A stretch of DNA of 31,317 nucleotides from the NCBI GenBank assembly GCA_050186335.1, contig JBFWYO010000061.1:1-31317 (forward strand), in the 5' to 3' direction. Positions 21,622 through 28,559 of the stretch are shown one piece after another; within the stretch, counting starts at the first letter, position 1; the number at the start of each line of letters is the position of its first letter. Below the pieces are notes generated by a model. The model was not told the DNA's origin and ran no database searches. It saw nothing but the letters and a program-made list of their open reading frames with translations. The stretch comes from JBFWYO01 sp050186335. GTDB taxonomy: Bacteria > Pseudomonadota > Alphaproteobacteria > Bin65. Both the position numbers and the translations under genes were made by a program.

Positions 21622-22359
21622 CTAGAGGTTCCAGTCGGGATCCGGGATCACGTCGGTGAAGGCGCGCAGCAGCGCCTCGCCCCAGAGTTTGCGGATCTGG
21701 CTCAGGTACGGATCGTGCTCGCCCATGCGGCGGCGGAAATCGATCTTGAGCGCGTCCTTGCGATACACGGCGACGTCGATCGGCGGGCCGACGGAAATGT
21801 TCGAGCGCATGGTCGAGTCGAACGAGATCAGCGCCGCTTTCGCGGCGTGCACCAGGCTGGTGCGGCGCGTGATCACGCGATCCAGCACGGGCTTGCCGTA
21901 TTTCACCTCGCCGATCTGAAAATACGGCGTGTCGTCGGTGGCGCCGACGAAATTGCCGGCGTCGTAGAGCTGATACAGGCCCGGCGCCGAGCCCTTGATC
22001 TGGCCGCCGAAGATCAGCGCGATGTTGAAGTCGACATTATGCACCTTGAGCGCTTCGCCTTCCGAACTGTAGGTCTCGCGCATCGCGGCGCCGACGATGC
22101 GCGCGGCGGCGAACATGGTCTTGGCGAAATACAGGTCGCGTTTCGGATCGCGCGTGCCGAGGCCTTCATGCAGCAACGCCACGACCGACTGGCTGAGCGA
22201 CAGATTGCCCGAGGTCAGCAGCACGAACACGCGTTTGCCGGTCTGCTGGAAGACGTGCATCTTCTGGAAGCTGGCGACCCGGTCGACGCCCGCATTGGTG
22301 CGCGAATCCGAGACAAACACCATGCCGTCGTCGAGCAGCATGCCGACGCAATAAGTCAT
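21622..22359 (-). CDS. Anbu: proteasome-type (HslV/beta-subunit-like) protease
   Basis: This 245-residue Ntn-hydrolase is of the Anbu (ancestral beta subunit) type. Removal of Met1 exposes T2 as the catalytic N-terminal threonine (MTYCVGMLLDDGMVFVSDSR); D18 and K33 fit the proteasomal Asp17/Lys33 pair. A GNLSLSQSV segment and the C-terminal DPYLSQIRKLWGEALL helix follow. Anbu proteins assemble into open-ring or lock-washer oligomers rather than closed barrels, and peptidase activity has been hard to show. The gene is last in a four-gene operon with a circularly permuted ATP-grasp enzyme, an alpha-E protein and a transglutaminase-like protein, the standard Anbu neighbourhood. ATG 22359 is required by the N-terminal threonine; the frame is open further upstream only as a shadow. 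Confidence 0.93.
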   Translation of the reverse strand: MTYCVGMLLDDGMVFVSDSRTNAGVDRVASFQKMHVFQQTGKRVFVLLTSGNLSLSQSVVALLHEGLGTRDPKRDLYFAKTMFAAARIVGAAMRETYSSEGEALKVHNVDFNIALIFGGQIKGSAPGLYQLYDAGNFVGATDDTPYFQIGEVKYGKPVLDRVITRRTSLVHAAKAALISFDSTMRSNISVGPPIDVAVYRKDALKIDFRRRMGEHDPYLSQIRKLWGEALLRAFTDVIPDPDWNL

Positions 22360-22385
22360 CGCAAACCCCGTTTTGTATCGTGGTT

Positions 22386-23195
22386 CTATTGTTGCGGAGG
22401 CTGCGCGGCAACCGCAATCGAAACCATCAGCACTTCCTCGCCGCCGCCCATGCGCACGCCGCGCACCGGGCCGGCGTCGCCGTAATCCAGCCCGACCGCC
22501 TTGCGCACGTAGGCTTCGGTCGCGCACAGGCGATTGGCGGCATCGAAACTGACCCAGCCCAGTTTCGGCACCAGCGCCTCGGCCCAGGCGTGGCTGGCGA
22601 CTTGTTCCTTTTCGGCCGCGAGATAACCGCTGACATAGCGCGCCGGCACGCCCAGGTGCCGGCACGAAGCGATAAAGACATGCGCGAAATCCTGGCACAC
22701 GCCTTTTTTGGCCTCGAGCGCCTCGGCGGCCGTGGTGCGCGCGTCGGTTTCGCCTTTTTCGTAACTCATCTGATCGGCCAGACCGTTCATCAGCGCATGC
22801 AGCCCGTCGACCCGGTCGCGCTCGAACTCGGCCCGGAAGCGCTCGGCGAACGCTACTAGGGACGGCACGCGAACCGTGTACCGGCCCTCGCGCAGGTAGA
22901 CCTCCTGCGGCATCGCCGTGGTGCCGACCGGGATGATGCCCGCGGTGTCGATCGTGCGCACTTCGCCGCTGACCTGCAGGCGGATGAAATGCGTCGGTCT
23001 ATTGACCACCAGCGTATGGCACATGTTGCCGTACTGGTCGATCCAGTCGGTCAGGCGCCCCTCGGCGCAGCCGATGCGCCAGCGATGCACGGTCTGCGCC
23101 GGGCCCGAACGCGGCGTCAGCCGCAAATACTGCACGCTGCCGGCGACCGGATTCGAGTAGCCGTATTCGGTGACATGATCGATCTGCACGCGCAT
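22386..23195 (-). CDS. Transglutaminase-like cysteine protease-fold protein of the Anbu operon
   Basis: This 269-residue cytoplasmic protein starts with the beta-rich N-terminal domain (RVQIDHVTEYGYSNPV...LRLTPR) and ends in a transglutaminase core. The catalytic triad is visible: C167 in KKGVCQDFAHVF, H202 in ASHAWAEAL and D218 in VSFDAAN. Family members can cleave or transfer amide bonds; in this setting amide or peptide hydrolysis is the usual proposal. The ATG at 23195 lies 2 bases after the alpha-E stop, and 26 bases separate its stop from Anbu, so the genes are co-transcribed. The true start is set by this junction, since the open frame continues far upstream as a shadow of the alpha-E gene. 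Confidence 0.92.
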   Translation of the reverse strand: MRVQIDHVTEYGYSNPVAGSVQYLRLTPRSGPAQTVHRWRIGCAEGRLTDWIDQYGNMCHTLVVNRPTHFIRLQVSGEVRTIDTAGIIPVGTTAMPQEVYLREGRYTVRVPSLVAFAERFRAEFERDRVDGLHALMNGLADQMSYEKGETDARTTAAEALEAKKGVCQDFAHVFIASCRHLGVPARYVSGYLAAEKEQVASHAWAEALVPKLGWVSFDAANRLCATEAYVRKAVGLDYGDAGPVRGVRMGGGEEVLMVSIAVAAQPPQQ

Positions 23196-23197
23196 GG

Positions 23198-24148
23198 CTA
23201 TTCCACCGGCGACGTCATCATGAAATCGCGCTGGATAGCCTCGCCGAGCGCGTTGTTGCGCGCCATGAAGTCCTCCAGGTATTCGTGCAGGCCGGCCTGC
23301 AGGATCTGCTCGATCTTGCCGTAGCGCAGCTCCGAGTAGATCTGCCCAGCCACGCGCATGCAGTCGAGCTTCTTGCTGCCGACCAGCGGCTCCAGCGAAT
23401 CGATCAACTGCTCGAAGCAGGCCAGCAGCGAGCGCGGCATGTCGGCGTTGAGCACCATGATCTCGGCGATGCGCAGCGGATTGACGGTATCGCGATACGC
23501 CTTGCGATAGGCGCGAAACGCACTGACCGAACGCAGCAAGGCGCCCCACTGGTAATAGTCGACGTAGCCGCCGACCTTCTCGGTATCGGGCAGCAGCATG
23601 TGGTACTTCACGTCGAGGATGCGCGCGGTGTTGTCGGCGCGCTCGATGAACGTGCCCAGCCGGATGAAGTGAAACGCATCGTCCCGGTACATGGTGCCGA
23701 CCGACACGCCGCGGAACAGGTGCGAGCGTTCCTTGACCCAGTCGAAGAACTCGCGCAGGCCCCATTTTTCCAGATCGGCGAACTTGAGGTGATTGAGCTC
23801 GAGCCACGTGGCGTTCAGGCTCTCCCACATTTCGGTCGTGATGGCGCTGCGTTCCGAGCGCGCGTTCTCACGCGCCTTGTCGATGCACGCGACGATGGAC
23901 GACGGGTTGGCGCGGTCGAGCGCCAGATACTGCATCACGTTCGGGCCGGTCGGCTCGCCATAGCGCTTGTCGAAATCGCTCGGATCCGGGCTGATCATCA
24001 CCGCCGGCCGCCAGTGCAACTCCTCCTTGTCGGCGGTCGAGGGCAGCAAGGACGTGCGGAAGCTGACATCGAGCGTGCGCGCGGTGTTTTCCGCGCGCTC
24101 GATGTAGCGCGACATCCAGTACAGGTTTTCGGCGGTGCGGCTCAGCAT
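23198..24148 (-). CDS. Alpha-E domain protein (DUF403)
   Basis: This is a 316-residue all-helical protein of the alpha-E family. It opens MLSRTAENLYWMSRYIERAE and repeats a related block at about 167-178 (RLGTFIERADNTARIL), consistent with the internal two-fold helical repeat of the family. Alpha-E proteins occur almost always with circularly permuted ATP-grasp and transglutaminase genes and are thought to be part of a peptide-modifying or ligating assembly; direct biochemistry is lacking. The ATG at 24148 is one base after the stop of the ATP-grasp gene, and its stop is 2 bases before the transglutaminase start. Confidence 0.92.
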   Translation of the reverse strand: MLSRTAENLYWMSRYIERAENTARTLDVSFRTSLLPSTADKEELHWRPAVMISPDPSDFDKRYGEPTGPNVMQYLALDRANPSSIVACIDKARENARSERSAITTEMWESLNATWLELNHLKFADLEKWGLREFFDWVKERSHLFRGVSVGTMYRDDAFHFIRLGTFIERADNTARILDVKYHMLLPDTEKVGGYVDYYQWGALLRSVSAFRAYRKAYRDTVNPLRIAEIMVLNADMPRSLLACFEQLIDSLEPLVGSKKLDCMRVAGQIYSELRYGKIEQILQAGLHEYLEDFMARNNALGEAIQRDFMMTSPVE

Positions 24149-24149
24149 G

Positions 24150-25589
24150 TCACTGCTCCAGCACCCAGGTGTCTTTCGTTCCGCCGCCCTGCGACGAGTT
24201 GACGACCAGCGAACCCTCGCGCAGCGCCACGCGCGTCAGGCCGCCGGGGATGACCGTAGTGGTCCGCCCGCTGAGCACGAACGGCCGGAGGTCGACATGG
24301 CGCGGCGCGATGCCCTGCTCGACCAGCGTCGGGCACGTGCTCAGCGCCAGCGTCGGCTGCGCGATATAGTTGACCGGGTTCTTGAGGATGCGCTGCCGGA
24401 ACGCTTCGATCTGCTCCTTGGTCGAAGCCGGGCCGACCAGCATGCCGTAGCCGCCCGACCCATGCACTTCCTTGACCACCAGCTCGGGCAGGTGCTCGAG
24501 CGTGTATTTCAGGTCCTCGGCCTTGCGGCACATGAAGGTCGGCACGTTGCGCAGGATCGGCTCCTCGCCGAGATAAAATTTCACGATCTCCGGCACGTAG
24601 CAGTAGACCGCCTTGTCGTCGGCGACGCCGGCGCCGAACGCGTTCGCCAGCGAGACACCGCCCGAGCGGACCACCGAGAGAATGCCCGGCACGCCGAGCA
24701 TCGAGTCTCCGCGGAACGCCAGCGGGTCCATGAAATCGTCGTCGATGCGGCGATAGATGACGTGTACGCGGCGCGGCCCTTCGGTCGTGCGCATGAACAC
24801 CTTGCCGTCGGTCACGAACAGATCGCTGCCTTCGACCAGTTCAATGCCCATCTGCTCGGCCAGGAACACGTGTTCGAAATAGGCGCTGTTGTAGCGCCCC
24901 GGCGTCAGCAACGCGACCACCGGCTCGCCGTCGCCCTCGGGCGCCACGCCGCGTAGGTTTTCGATCAGCCGTTCGGGATAATTGCCGACCGGCGCCACGT
25001 TCTGGCCCTCGAAGGCATGCGGGAACAGCCGCATCATGACTTCGCGATTCTCCAGCACGTAGGAGACGCCCGACGGCGTGCGCAGATTGTCTTCGAGCAC
25101 GTAGAATTCGCTCGGGCCGACGCGCACCAGATCGATGCCGGCGATATGGGCGTACACCCGGCGCGGCACATCGACGCCCTGCATCTCCGGGCGGTAGGCG
25201 ACATTGCCGTAGATCAGATCGGCCGGCACGATCCCGGCGCGGACGATATTGTGCTCGTGATAGATGTCGTGCACGAACATGTTCAGCGCCCGGGCGCGCT
25301 GAATGACGCCGTGCTCGATATATTGCCATTCCAGGGAACTGAGGATCCGCGGCAGCACGTCGAACGGGATCAGCCGCTCGGTGTTGCCCGTTTCGCCGTA
25401 CACCAGGAACGTGATGCCAAGCCGGCGGAAGAACGCATCCGCCTCGGTCTGCTTGACCCGCAAATCGTCGGCCGAGGACGTGCCGAGCAGGCGCATCAGA
25501 TCCGCGTACGCGGCGCGCACCGAACCGTCGGTGCGGCACATCTCGTCGAAGAATTTTTCGTTGGGCTGGTATTTTAAGTCGGCGACCAT
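24150..25589 (-). CDS. Circularly permuted ATP-grasp protein (DUF404/DUF407)
   Basis: This 479-residue cytoplasmic protein is of the circularly permuted ATP-grasp type 2 family. Recognisable blocks are IPFDVLPRILSSLEW, the acidic FYVLEDNLRTPSGVSYVLEN at about 160-180, RIDDDFMDPLAFRGDS, and the glycine-rich lysine segment VVKEVHGSGGYGMLVG near 366-381. ATP-grasp enzymes activate a carboxylate as acyl-phosphate and join it to an amine or thiol. Iyer and colleagues proposed from gene neighbourhoods that this family makes a peptide tag or a small peptide. It heads the operon; alpha-E starts one base after its stop. The leader contains a 13-base-pair hairpin at 25662-25694. The substrate is unknown. 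Confidence 0.93.
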   Translation of the reverse strand: MVADLKYQPNEKFFDEMCRTDGSVRAAYADLMRLLGTSSADDLRVKQTEADAFFRRLGITFLVYGETGNTERLIPFDVLPRILSSLEWQYIEHGVIQRARALNMFVHDIYHEHNIVRAGIVPADLIYGNVAYRPEMQGVDVPRRVYAHIAGIDLVRVGPSEFYVLEDNLRTPSGVSYVLENREVMMRLFPHAFEGQNVAPVGNYPERLIENLRGVAPEGDGEPVVALLTPGRYNSAYFEHVFLAEQMGIELVEGSDLFVTDGKVFMRTTEGPRRVHVIYRRIDDDFMDPLAFRGDSMLGVPGILSVVRSGGVSLANAFGAGVADDKAVYCYVPEIVKFYLGEEPILRNVPTFMCRKAEDLKYTLEHLPELVVKEVHGSGGYGMLVGPASTKEQIEAFRQRILKNPVNYIAQPTLALSTCPTLVEQGIAPRHVDLRPFVLSGRTTTVIPGGLTRVALREGSLVVNSSQGGGTKDTWVLEQ

Positions 25590-25661
25590 GGCGGGCTATG
25601 AGCGGCAGGCAAGTGACGGCGGGCGAGACCAGGTAAGTAGCAAATTTTGGGCCAACGGCCG

Positions 25662-25694
25662 GCGGCAGGCGGCACGGGATTTGCCGCCTGCCGC
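25662..25694 (-). other. Perfect 13-bp hairpin between MAPEG and Anbu operon
   Basis: GCGGCAGGCGGCA at 25662-25674 and TGCCGCCTGCCGC at 25682-25694 are exact inverted copies with a 7-base loop. In the minus direction it follows the MAPEG gene by about 50 bases and precedes the ATP-grasp start by 73 bases. No uridine run follows on the minus strand, and on the plus strand the nearest TTTTT is 9 bases away. It may end MAPEG transcription or sit in the Anbu leader. Confidence 0.5.
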
Positions 25695-25744
25695 AACTGC
25701 CGCTTTTTCAGGCACCCGGCTCGGGCCTTCGTACGGTTATTTGC

Positions 25745-26146
25745 TCATATTCTGCGCACGACAGCCACAACGCAGGCAATCGACAGGCCGAGAATGACCA
25801 AGGCGGTTGCCGACCAGCCGAGCACGCGGCCCTGGCTGACGCCACGACTGCCGAGCAGGCCGAAAGCGTGCATGAAGCGGCCGACCAGCAGCAGCGCGCA
25901 CGCGATATAGATGACCAGCGAATGCGTGCCGATGCCCAGACACGCGTACAGCAGGATCAACGCCAGCGGCACATATTCGGCGAAATTGCCGTGCGCACGG
26001 ATCGCCTGTTCAAGCTCCGACACGCCGCCGGTGCCGAGTTCGACCTTGTGGCGCTGGCGCAGGCGAATGACGTTATAGCTGAGGTAAAGGAACAGCAGCG
26101 CCAGCACGGCGGTCGCAATGCCGACGGCAAAAGTGGGTGCGAACAT
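25745..26146 (-). CDS. MAPEG-family membrane protein
   Basis: This 133-residue, four-helix inner-membrane protein belongs to the MAPEG family (membrane-associated proteins in eicosanoid and glutathione metabolism). Helix 1 is PTFAVGIATAVLALLFLYLS, followed by the family loop VIRLRQRHKVELGTGG and the conserved helix-2 entry ELEQAIRAHGNFAEYVPLAL, which carries the glutathione-contacting RxHxNxxE-like pattern. Helices 3 and 4 follow. Bacterial members resemble E. coli YecN and may act as glutathione-dependent transferases or peroxidases; the activity here is unknown. Start ATG 26146 follows GGGAG. A TATACT box on the minus strand at 26193-26188 is a plausible -10 element. Confidence 0.88.
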   Translation of the reverse strand: MFAPTFAVGIATAVLALLFLYLSYNVIRLRQRHKVELGTGGVSELEQAIRAHGNFAEYVPLALILLYACLGIGTHSLVIYIACALLLVGRFMHAFGLLGSRGVSQGRVLGWSATALVILGLSIACVVAVVRRI

Positions 26147-26187
26147 GCTCGAACTCCCTCGATTATCCCCGGTTAAAGTCCGCCGAC

Positions 26188-26193
26188 AGTATA
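26188..26193 (-). promoter_or_regulatory. Candidate -10 box (TATACT) for the MAPEG gene
   Basis: TATACT on the minus strand lies 41 bases before the ATG at 26146 within the 220-base divergent gap shared with the hemoglobin gene. No -35 consensus is evident, so this is position-based. Confidence 0.3.
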
Positions 26194-26266
26194 AGCCAAC
26201 CGCGCGGACCGTTGGTGTCTTTGCCGGGGCCGCCGTCCGGTGGGCAGACCAGACCGGCGTTTCGCC

Positions 26267-26297
26267 TTGATCCTCCGGCCCGGCCCATGCGTAGAAT
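26267..26297 (+). promoter_or_regulatory. Candidate promoter for the truncated hemoglobin gene
   Basis: TTGATC at 26267-26272 and TAGAAT at 26292-26297 are separated by 19 bases, slightly longer than ideal. The expected leader to ATG 26367 would be about 60 bases and contains a GGGAG ribosome-binding site. Confidence 0.3.
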
Positions 26298-26366
26298 CTT
26301 CCAAGCTGCGGACGACCGGGGGTAGCCAACCGCCGGCGCTCCGGGGCCTGGGATGGGAGAGACAAG

Positions 26367-26828
26367 ATGCGCATTTTCAAGACGTTCGCCGCCGTCGTGC
26401 TGGCGGCGGGGCTCGGTTTGTCAGGCTTGGGGTTGGCCGGCTGCGCCGAGACCAAGATGGAACCGCCGAAGCCGAAATCGCTTTACGACCGGCTGGGCGG
26501 CAAGCCCGCCATCGAAGCCGTGGTCGACGATTTCGTTGCCCGGCTCGCGGCCGACCGGCGGATCAACAAGCGCTTCGCCAAAAGCAATATTCCGAAGCTC
26601 AAGGAACATCTCGTGCTGCAAATCTGCGAAACCGCCGGCGGTCCGTGCAAGTATACCGGCAAGGATATGGCGACCGCGCACAAGGGCATGAAGATCACCA
26701 AGAACGAATTCAACATCACCGGCCAGCACCTCGCCGCCTCGCTCGACAAGTTCAAGGTGCCGGAAAAGGAAAAGAACGAATTGATGACCGCGATCGGCGG
26801 CATGGAGAAGGACATCGTCGGCAAGTAA
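26367..26828 (+). CDS. Lipoprotein group 1 truncated hemoglobin
   Basis: This 153-residue protein has a lipoprotein signal with lipobox LAGC (C26) and Ala at +2, predicting outer-membrane retention facing the periplasm. Residues 38-153 form a 2-over-2 globin: SLYDRLGGKPAIEAVVDDF at 38-56, the CETAGGPCKYTGKDM EF region and the proximal histidine H105 in ATAHKGMKIT. At the B10 position, where most group 1 members have a tyrosine after Phe, there is V57 (DDFVARL), so the usual ligand-stabilising tyrosine is missing. Group 1 truncated hemoglobins bind oxygen or NO; NO detoxification, oxygen sensing or peroxidase roles are known elsewhere. Two cysteines (C87, C94) flank the GGP turn. Start ATG 26367 follows GGGAG. 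Confidence 0.88.
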   Translation: MRIFKTFAAVVLAAGLGLSGLGLAGCAETKMEPPKPKSLYDRLGGKPAIEAVVDDFVARLAADRRINKRFAKSNIPKLKEHLVLQICETAGGPCKYTGKDMATAHKGMKITKNEFNITGQHLAASLDKFKVPEKEKNELMTAIGGMEKDIVGK

Positions 26829-26851
26829 TCGCCGCGACGACCGAAAAAACG

Positions 26852-26883
26852 AAACGGCGCGGATCGTCTCCGCGCCGTTTTTC
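26852..26883 (+). terminator. Bidirectional Rho-independent terminator
   Basis: AAACGGCGCGGA at 26852-26863 and TCCGCGCCGTTT at 26869-26880 form a perfect 12-base-pair stem with a 5-base loop. It is followed by TTC, giving a TTTTT run with the stem end, and is preceded by AAAAAA at 26844-26849, which acts as the U-tract in the minus direction. It serves both the hemoglobin gene (stop at 26828) and the convergent MBL gene (stop at 26908). Confidence 0.88.
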
Positions 26884-26907
26884 ATGGGCGAATTCGGCGG
26901 TCGACGG

Positions 26908-27858
26908 TCAGCCGTTCAAAGCCTGCCATAACTCCTTGTCGCGTTCGGCGGTCCAGATGCGCGGATGCGCGACGCCGCTGACCGCATCGACGCAGCGCGA
27001 GACGTTGAACGGCATGCAATGCTCGAAGAACGGCCAGTTGCCGAAATTGTTCGCCAGCGCCGCGCGCGTCTCTTCGAAGATGGCGCGCAGCGGCTTGCCC
27101 GCCGCAACGCCCTTGCGCGCGACCGCCATCGAGGTCCGGAGATAGTTCTGCGTCGATTCGAGCGTGTCCTCGATCGCCTGCGCGGTCGTCAGCACGCCGC
27201 CCCGCCCCGCGATCAGCGTTTGCGGCCGCATCGCGCGCACCCGGTCGACCGCGCGGATCCATTCGTCCGGCCAGGAATCGCCCATATACGGCGCCGTGTG
27301 GTTTTCGGTCACGTCGCCGCCCCACATGATGCCTTCGCGCGGCAGCCAGACGATCGTATCGCCGGCGGTGTGCGCCTTGCCGACGTTGATCAACTGGACC
27401 TCGGTGTTGCCGAGCCAGACGCTCATGGAGTCCTTGAACGTCAAGCTCGGGATGCTCATGCCGGTTATTTCGCCGATGCCTTCGAACAGGCGCGGAAAGC
27501 GCTCGGCCTCGCTTTTGAAATCGGCGGGACCGCGTTCCATGATGAATTCGCGCGTGCCTTCGCTGGCGAGCAAATGGCAGTTCTTGAACGCGCCGAATCC
27601 CATCGTGCGCACGGCGTGATAGTGCGTCAGCGCCAGCATGCCGATCGGCTTGTCGGTGATCTTGCGGACGGCGTCGATCAGTTCGCGCGCGAGACTCGGC
27701 GTCGCGCGCGCGTCGATGACGAGGCATTCGCGTTCGCCGACAATGATCCCGTGCGACGGATCGGCGCCCGAGACATACGCGTAGACGTTCGGCGTCAATT
27801 GCACCATTTCGGATTTCGGTTTGATCACGTCGGCGGTGGAGGCGAACGGTTTGGCCAT
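26908..27858 (-). CDS. Metallo-beta-lactamase-fold hydrolase, HxHxxR variant
   Basis: This 316-residue cytoplasmic protein has the MBL fold: GIIVGERECLVIDAR near 37-51, LTHYHAVRTMG with H79 and H81, GKAHTAGDT with H163 and GGDVTENH with D182. The normal HxHxDH is altered so that the Asp-His pair becomes V83-R84, leaving a site that can hold at most one metal in the usual manner. This subgroup is fairly common in Proteobacteria and is annotated only as MBL-fold hydrolase. A C-terminal helical extension (about 225-316) ends AERDKELWQALNG. ATG 27858 is chosen as the start of the conserved part; the frame extends to 28425 as a shadow of the divergent gene. Substrate unknown. Confidence 0.85.
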   Translation of the reverse strand: MAKPFASTADVIKPKSEMVQLTPNVYAYVSGADPSHGIIVGERECLVIDARATPSLARELIDAVRKITDKPIGMLALTHYHAVRTMGFGAFKNCHLLASEGTREFIMERGPADFKSEAERFPRLFEGIGEITGMSIPSLTFKDSMSVWLGNTEVQLINVGKAHTAGDTIVWLPREGIMWGGDVTENHTAPYMGDSWPDEWIRAVDRVRAMRPQTLIAGRGGVLTTAQAIEDTLESTQNYLRTSMAVARKGVAAGKPLRAIFEETRAALANNFGNWPFFEHCMPFNVSRCVDAVSGVAHPRIWTAERDKELWQALNG

Positions 27859-28035
27859 CGATGTCCCGGTGTTGGTTTGGTGAACGGCGCGGCGTAAGTA
27901 TCCGACCCCGCCGCGCGCATGGCAATGGCGCGCGGCGCAGCCCCGCCCGGCCGTTGCGCCCCGAAACGCCACGCTTTCCCTGGCCCGCGGCGCGTGGCAC
28001 ATATCCACCATGTCCATTGCTCCCGGAGCCGCCGC

Positions 28036-28392
28036 ATGAAACGCGCCAACCCCCTGAAACTGAACACGCTGCAACTGAAGACGCTGGTCATCCTGCAGGA
28101 ACTGGCGCGCCACAAGGAGACCTCGCGGCCGGCGCCCGAAACCGCCAGCGCCGGCGAAGGCGCCGTGATCATCTCGCAATTCCCGCACGCCCACGGCAAT
28201 CACTTCCATGTCGGCGACTACGTCGTTGCGGGCGCCGATGCCAATGGGCTGCGGTTGGAACCGGTGTGGGTCGTCCTGCAACGCAAGGGCTTGGCGAAAT
28301 CGTACTTTCCGCAGGCCATCGTCTTGACCAAGGACGGCATCGAATACGAAACCGGGATCAAGGACCAGGTGCTGCACAGCGCCGGGCATTGA
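28036..28392 (+). CDS. Small conserved-looking protein with a histidine cluster
   Basis: This is a 118-residue, probably cytoplasmic protein. It opens MKRANPLKLNTLQLKTLVILQEL, an amphipathic helix, followed by a linker and a beta-rich part: VIISQFPHAHGNHFHVGDYVVAG with H51, H53, H56 and H58, then PVWVVLQRKGLAKSYFPQ. The histidine spacing HxHxxHxH could bind a metal, or it may line an active site. I do not recognise a characterised family. ATG 28036 follows GGAG and matches the onset of conserved-looking sequence; the frame is open to 27919. The gene is divergent from the MBL gene. Confidence 0.7.
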   Translation: MKRANPLKLNTLQLKTLVILQELARHKETSRPAPETASAGEGAVIISQFPHAHGNHFHVGDYVVAGADANGLRLEPVWVVLQRKGLAKSYFPQAIVLTKDGIEYETGIKDQVLHSAGH

Positions 28393-28431
28393 GCGACGCC
28401 AAGCGGGCAGGCTTTTCAATAACACCTAATT

Positions 28432-28535
28432 GTGACCCCGGCGAAGCGCAGCGAACAGTCGGGGGCCAGAACTTTCACGGAGACATCCTGGATCCCGGGT
28501 CGCGCGCCGATGGCGCTTGCCCGGGATGACGGATT
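28432..28535. repeat. Mosaic intergenic repeat, copy 2, with nested palindrome
   Basis: This repeat fills most of the 167-base gap between two convergent genes. Its left part (GTGACCCCGGCGAAGCGCAG and AGTCGGGGGCC) and the TGGATCCCGGG module recur at 13493-13590. The right part is a nested palindrome: ATCCCGGG at 28492-28499 with CCCGGGAT at 28520-28527, and inside it GCGCC at 28504-28508 with GGCGC at 28512-28516. As RNA it would form a strong hairpin and may act as a bidirectional terminator or mRNA end. The wording matches a dispersed repeat common in alphaproteobacterial genomes. Confidence 0.65.
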
Positions 28536-28559
28536 AGATGCGGCGCGCGGCTTCGCGCA

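Noticed and set aside
26147..26366. AGCCAACCGC occurring twice in the hemoglobin/MAPEG gap (near 26194 and 26323)
   Set aside because: A 10-base match with no symmetry and unequal placement to the promoters; probably chance, too weak for an operator call.
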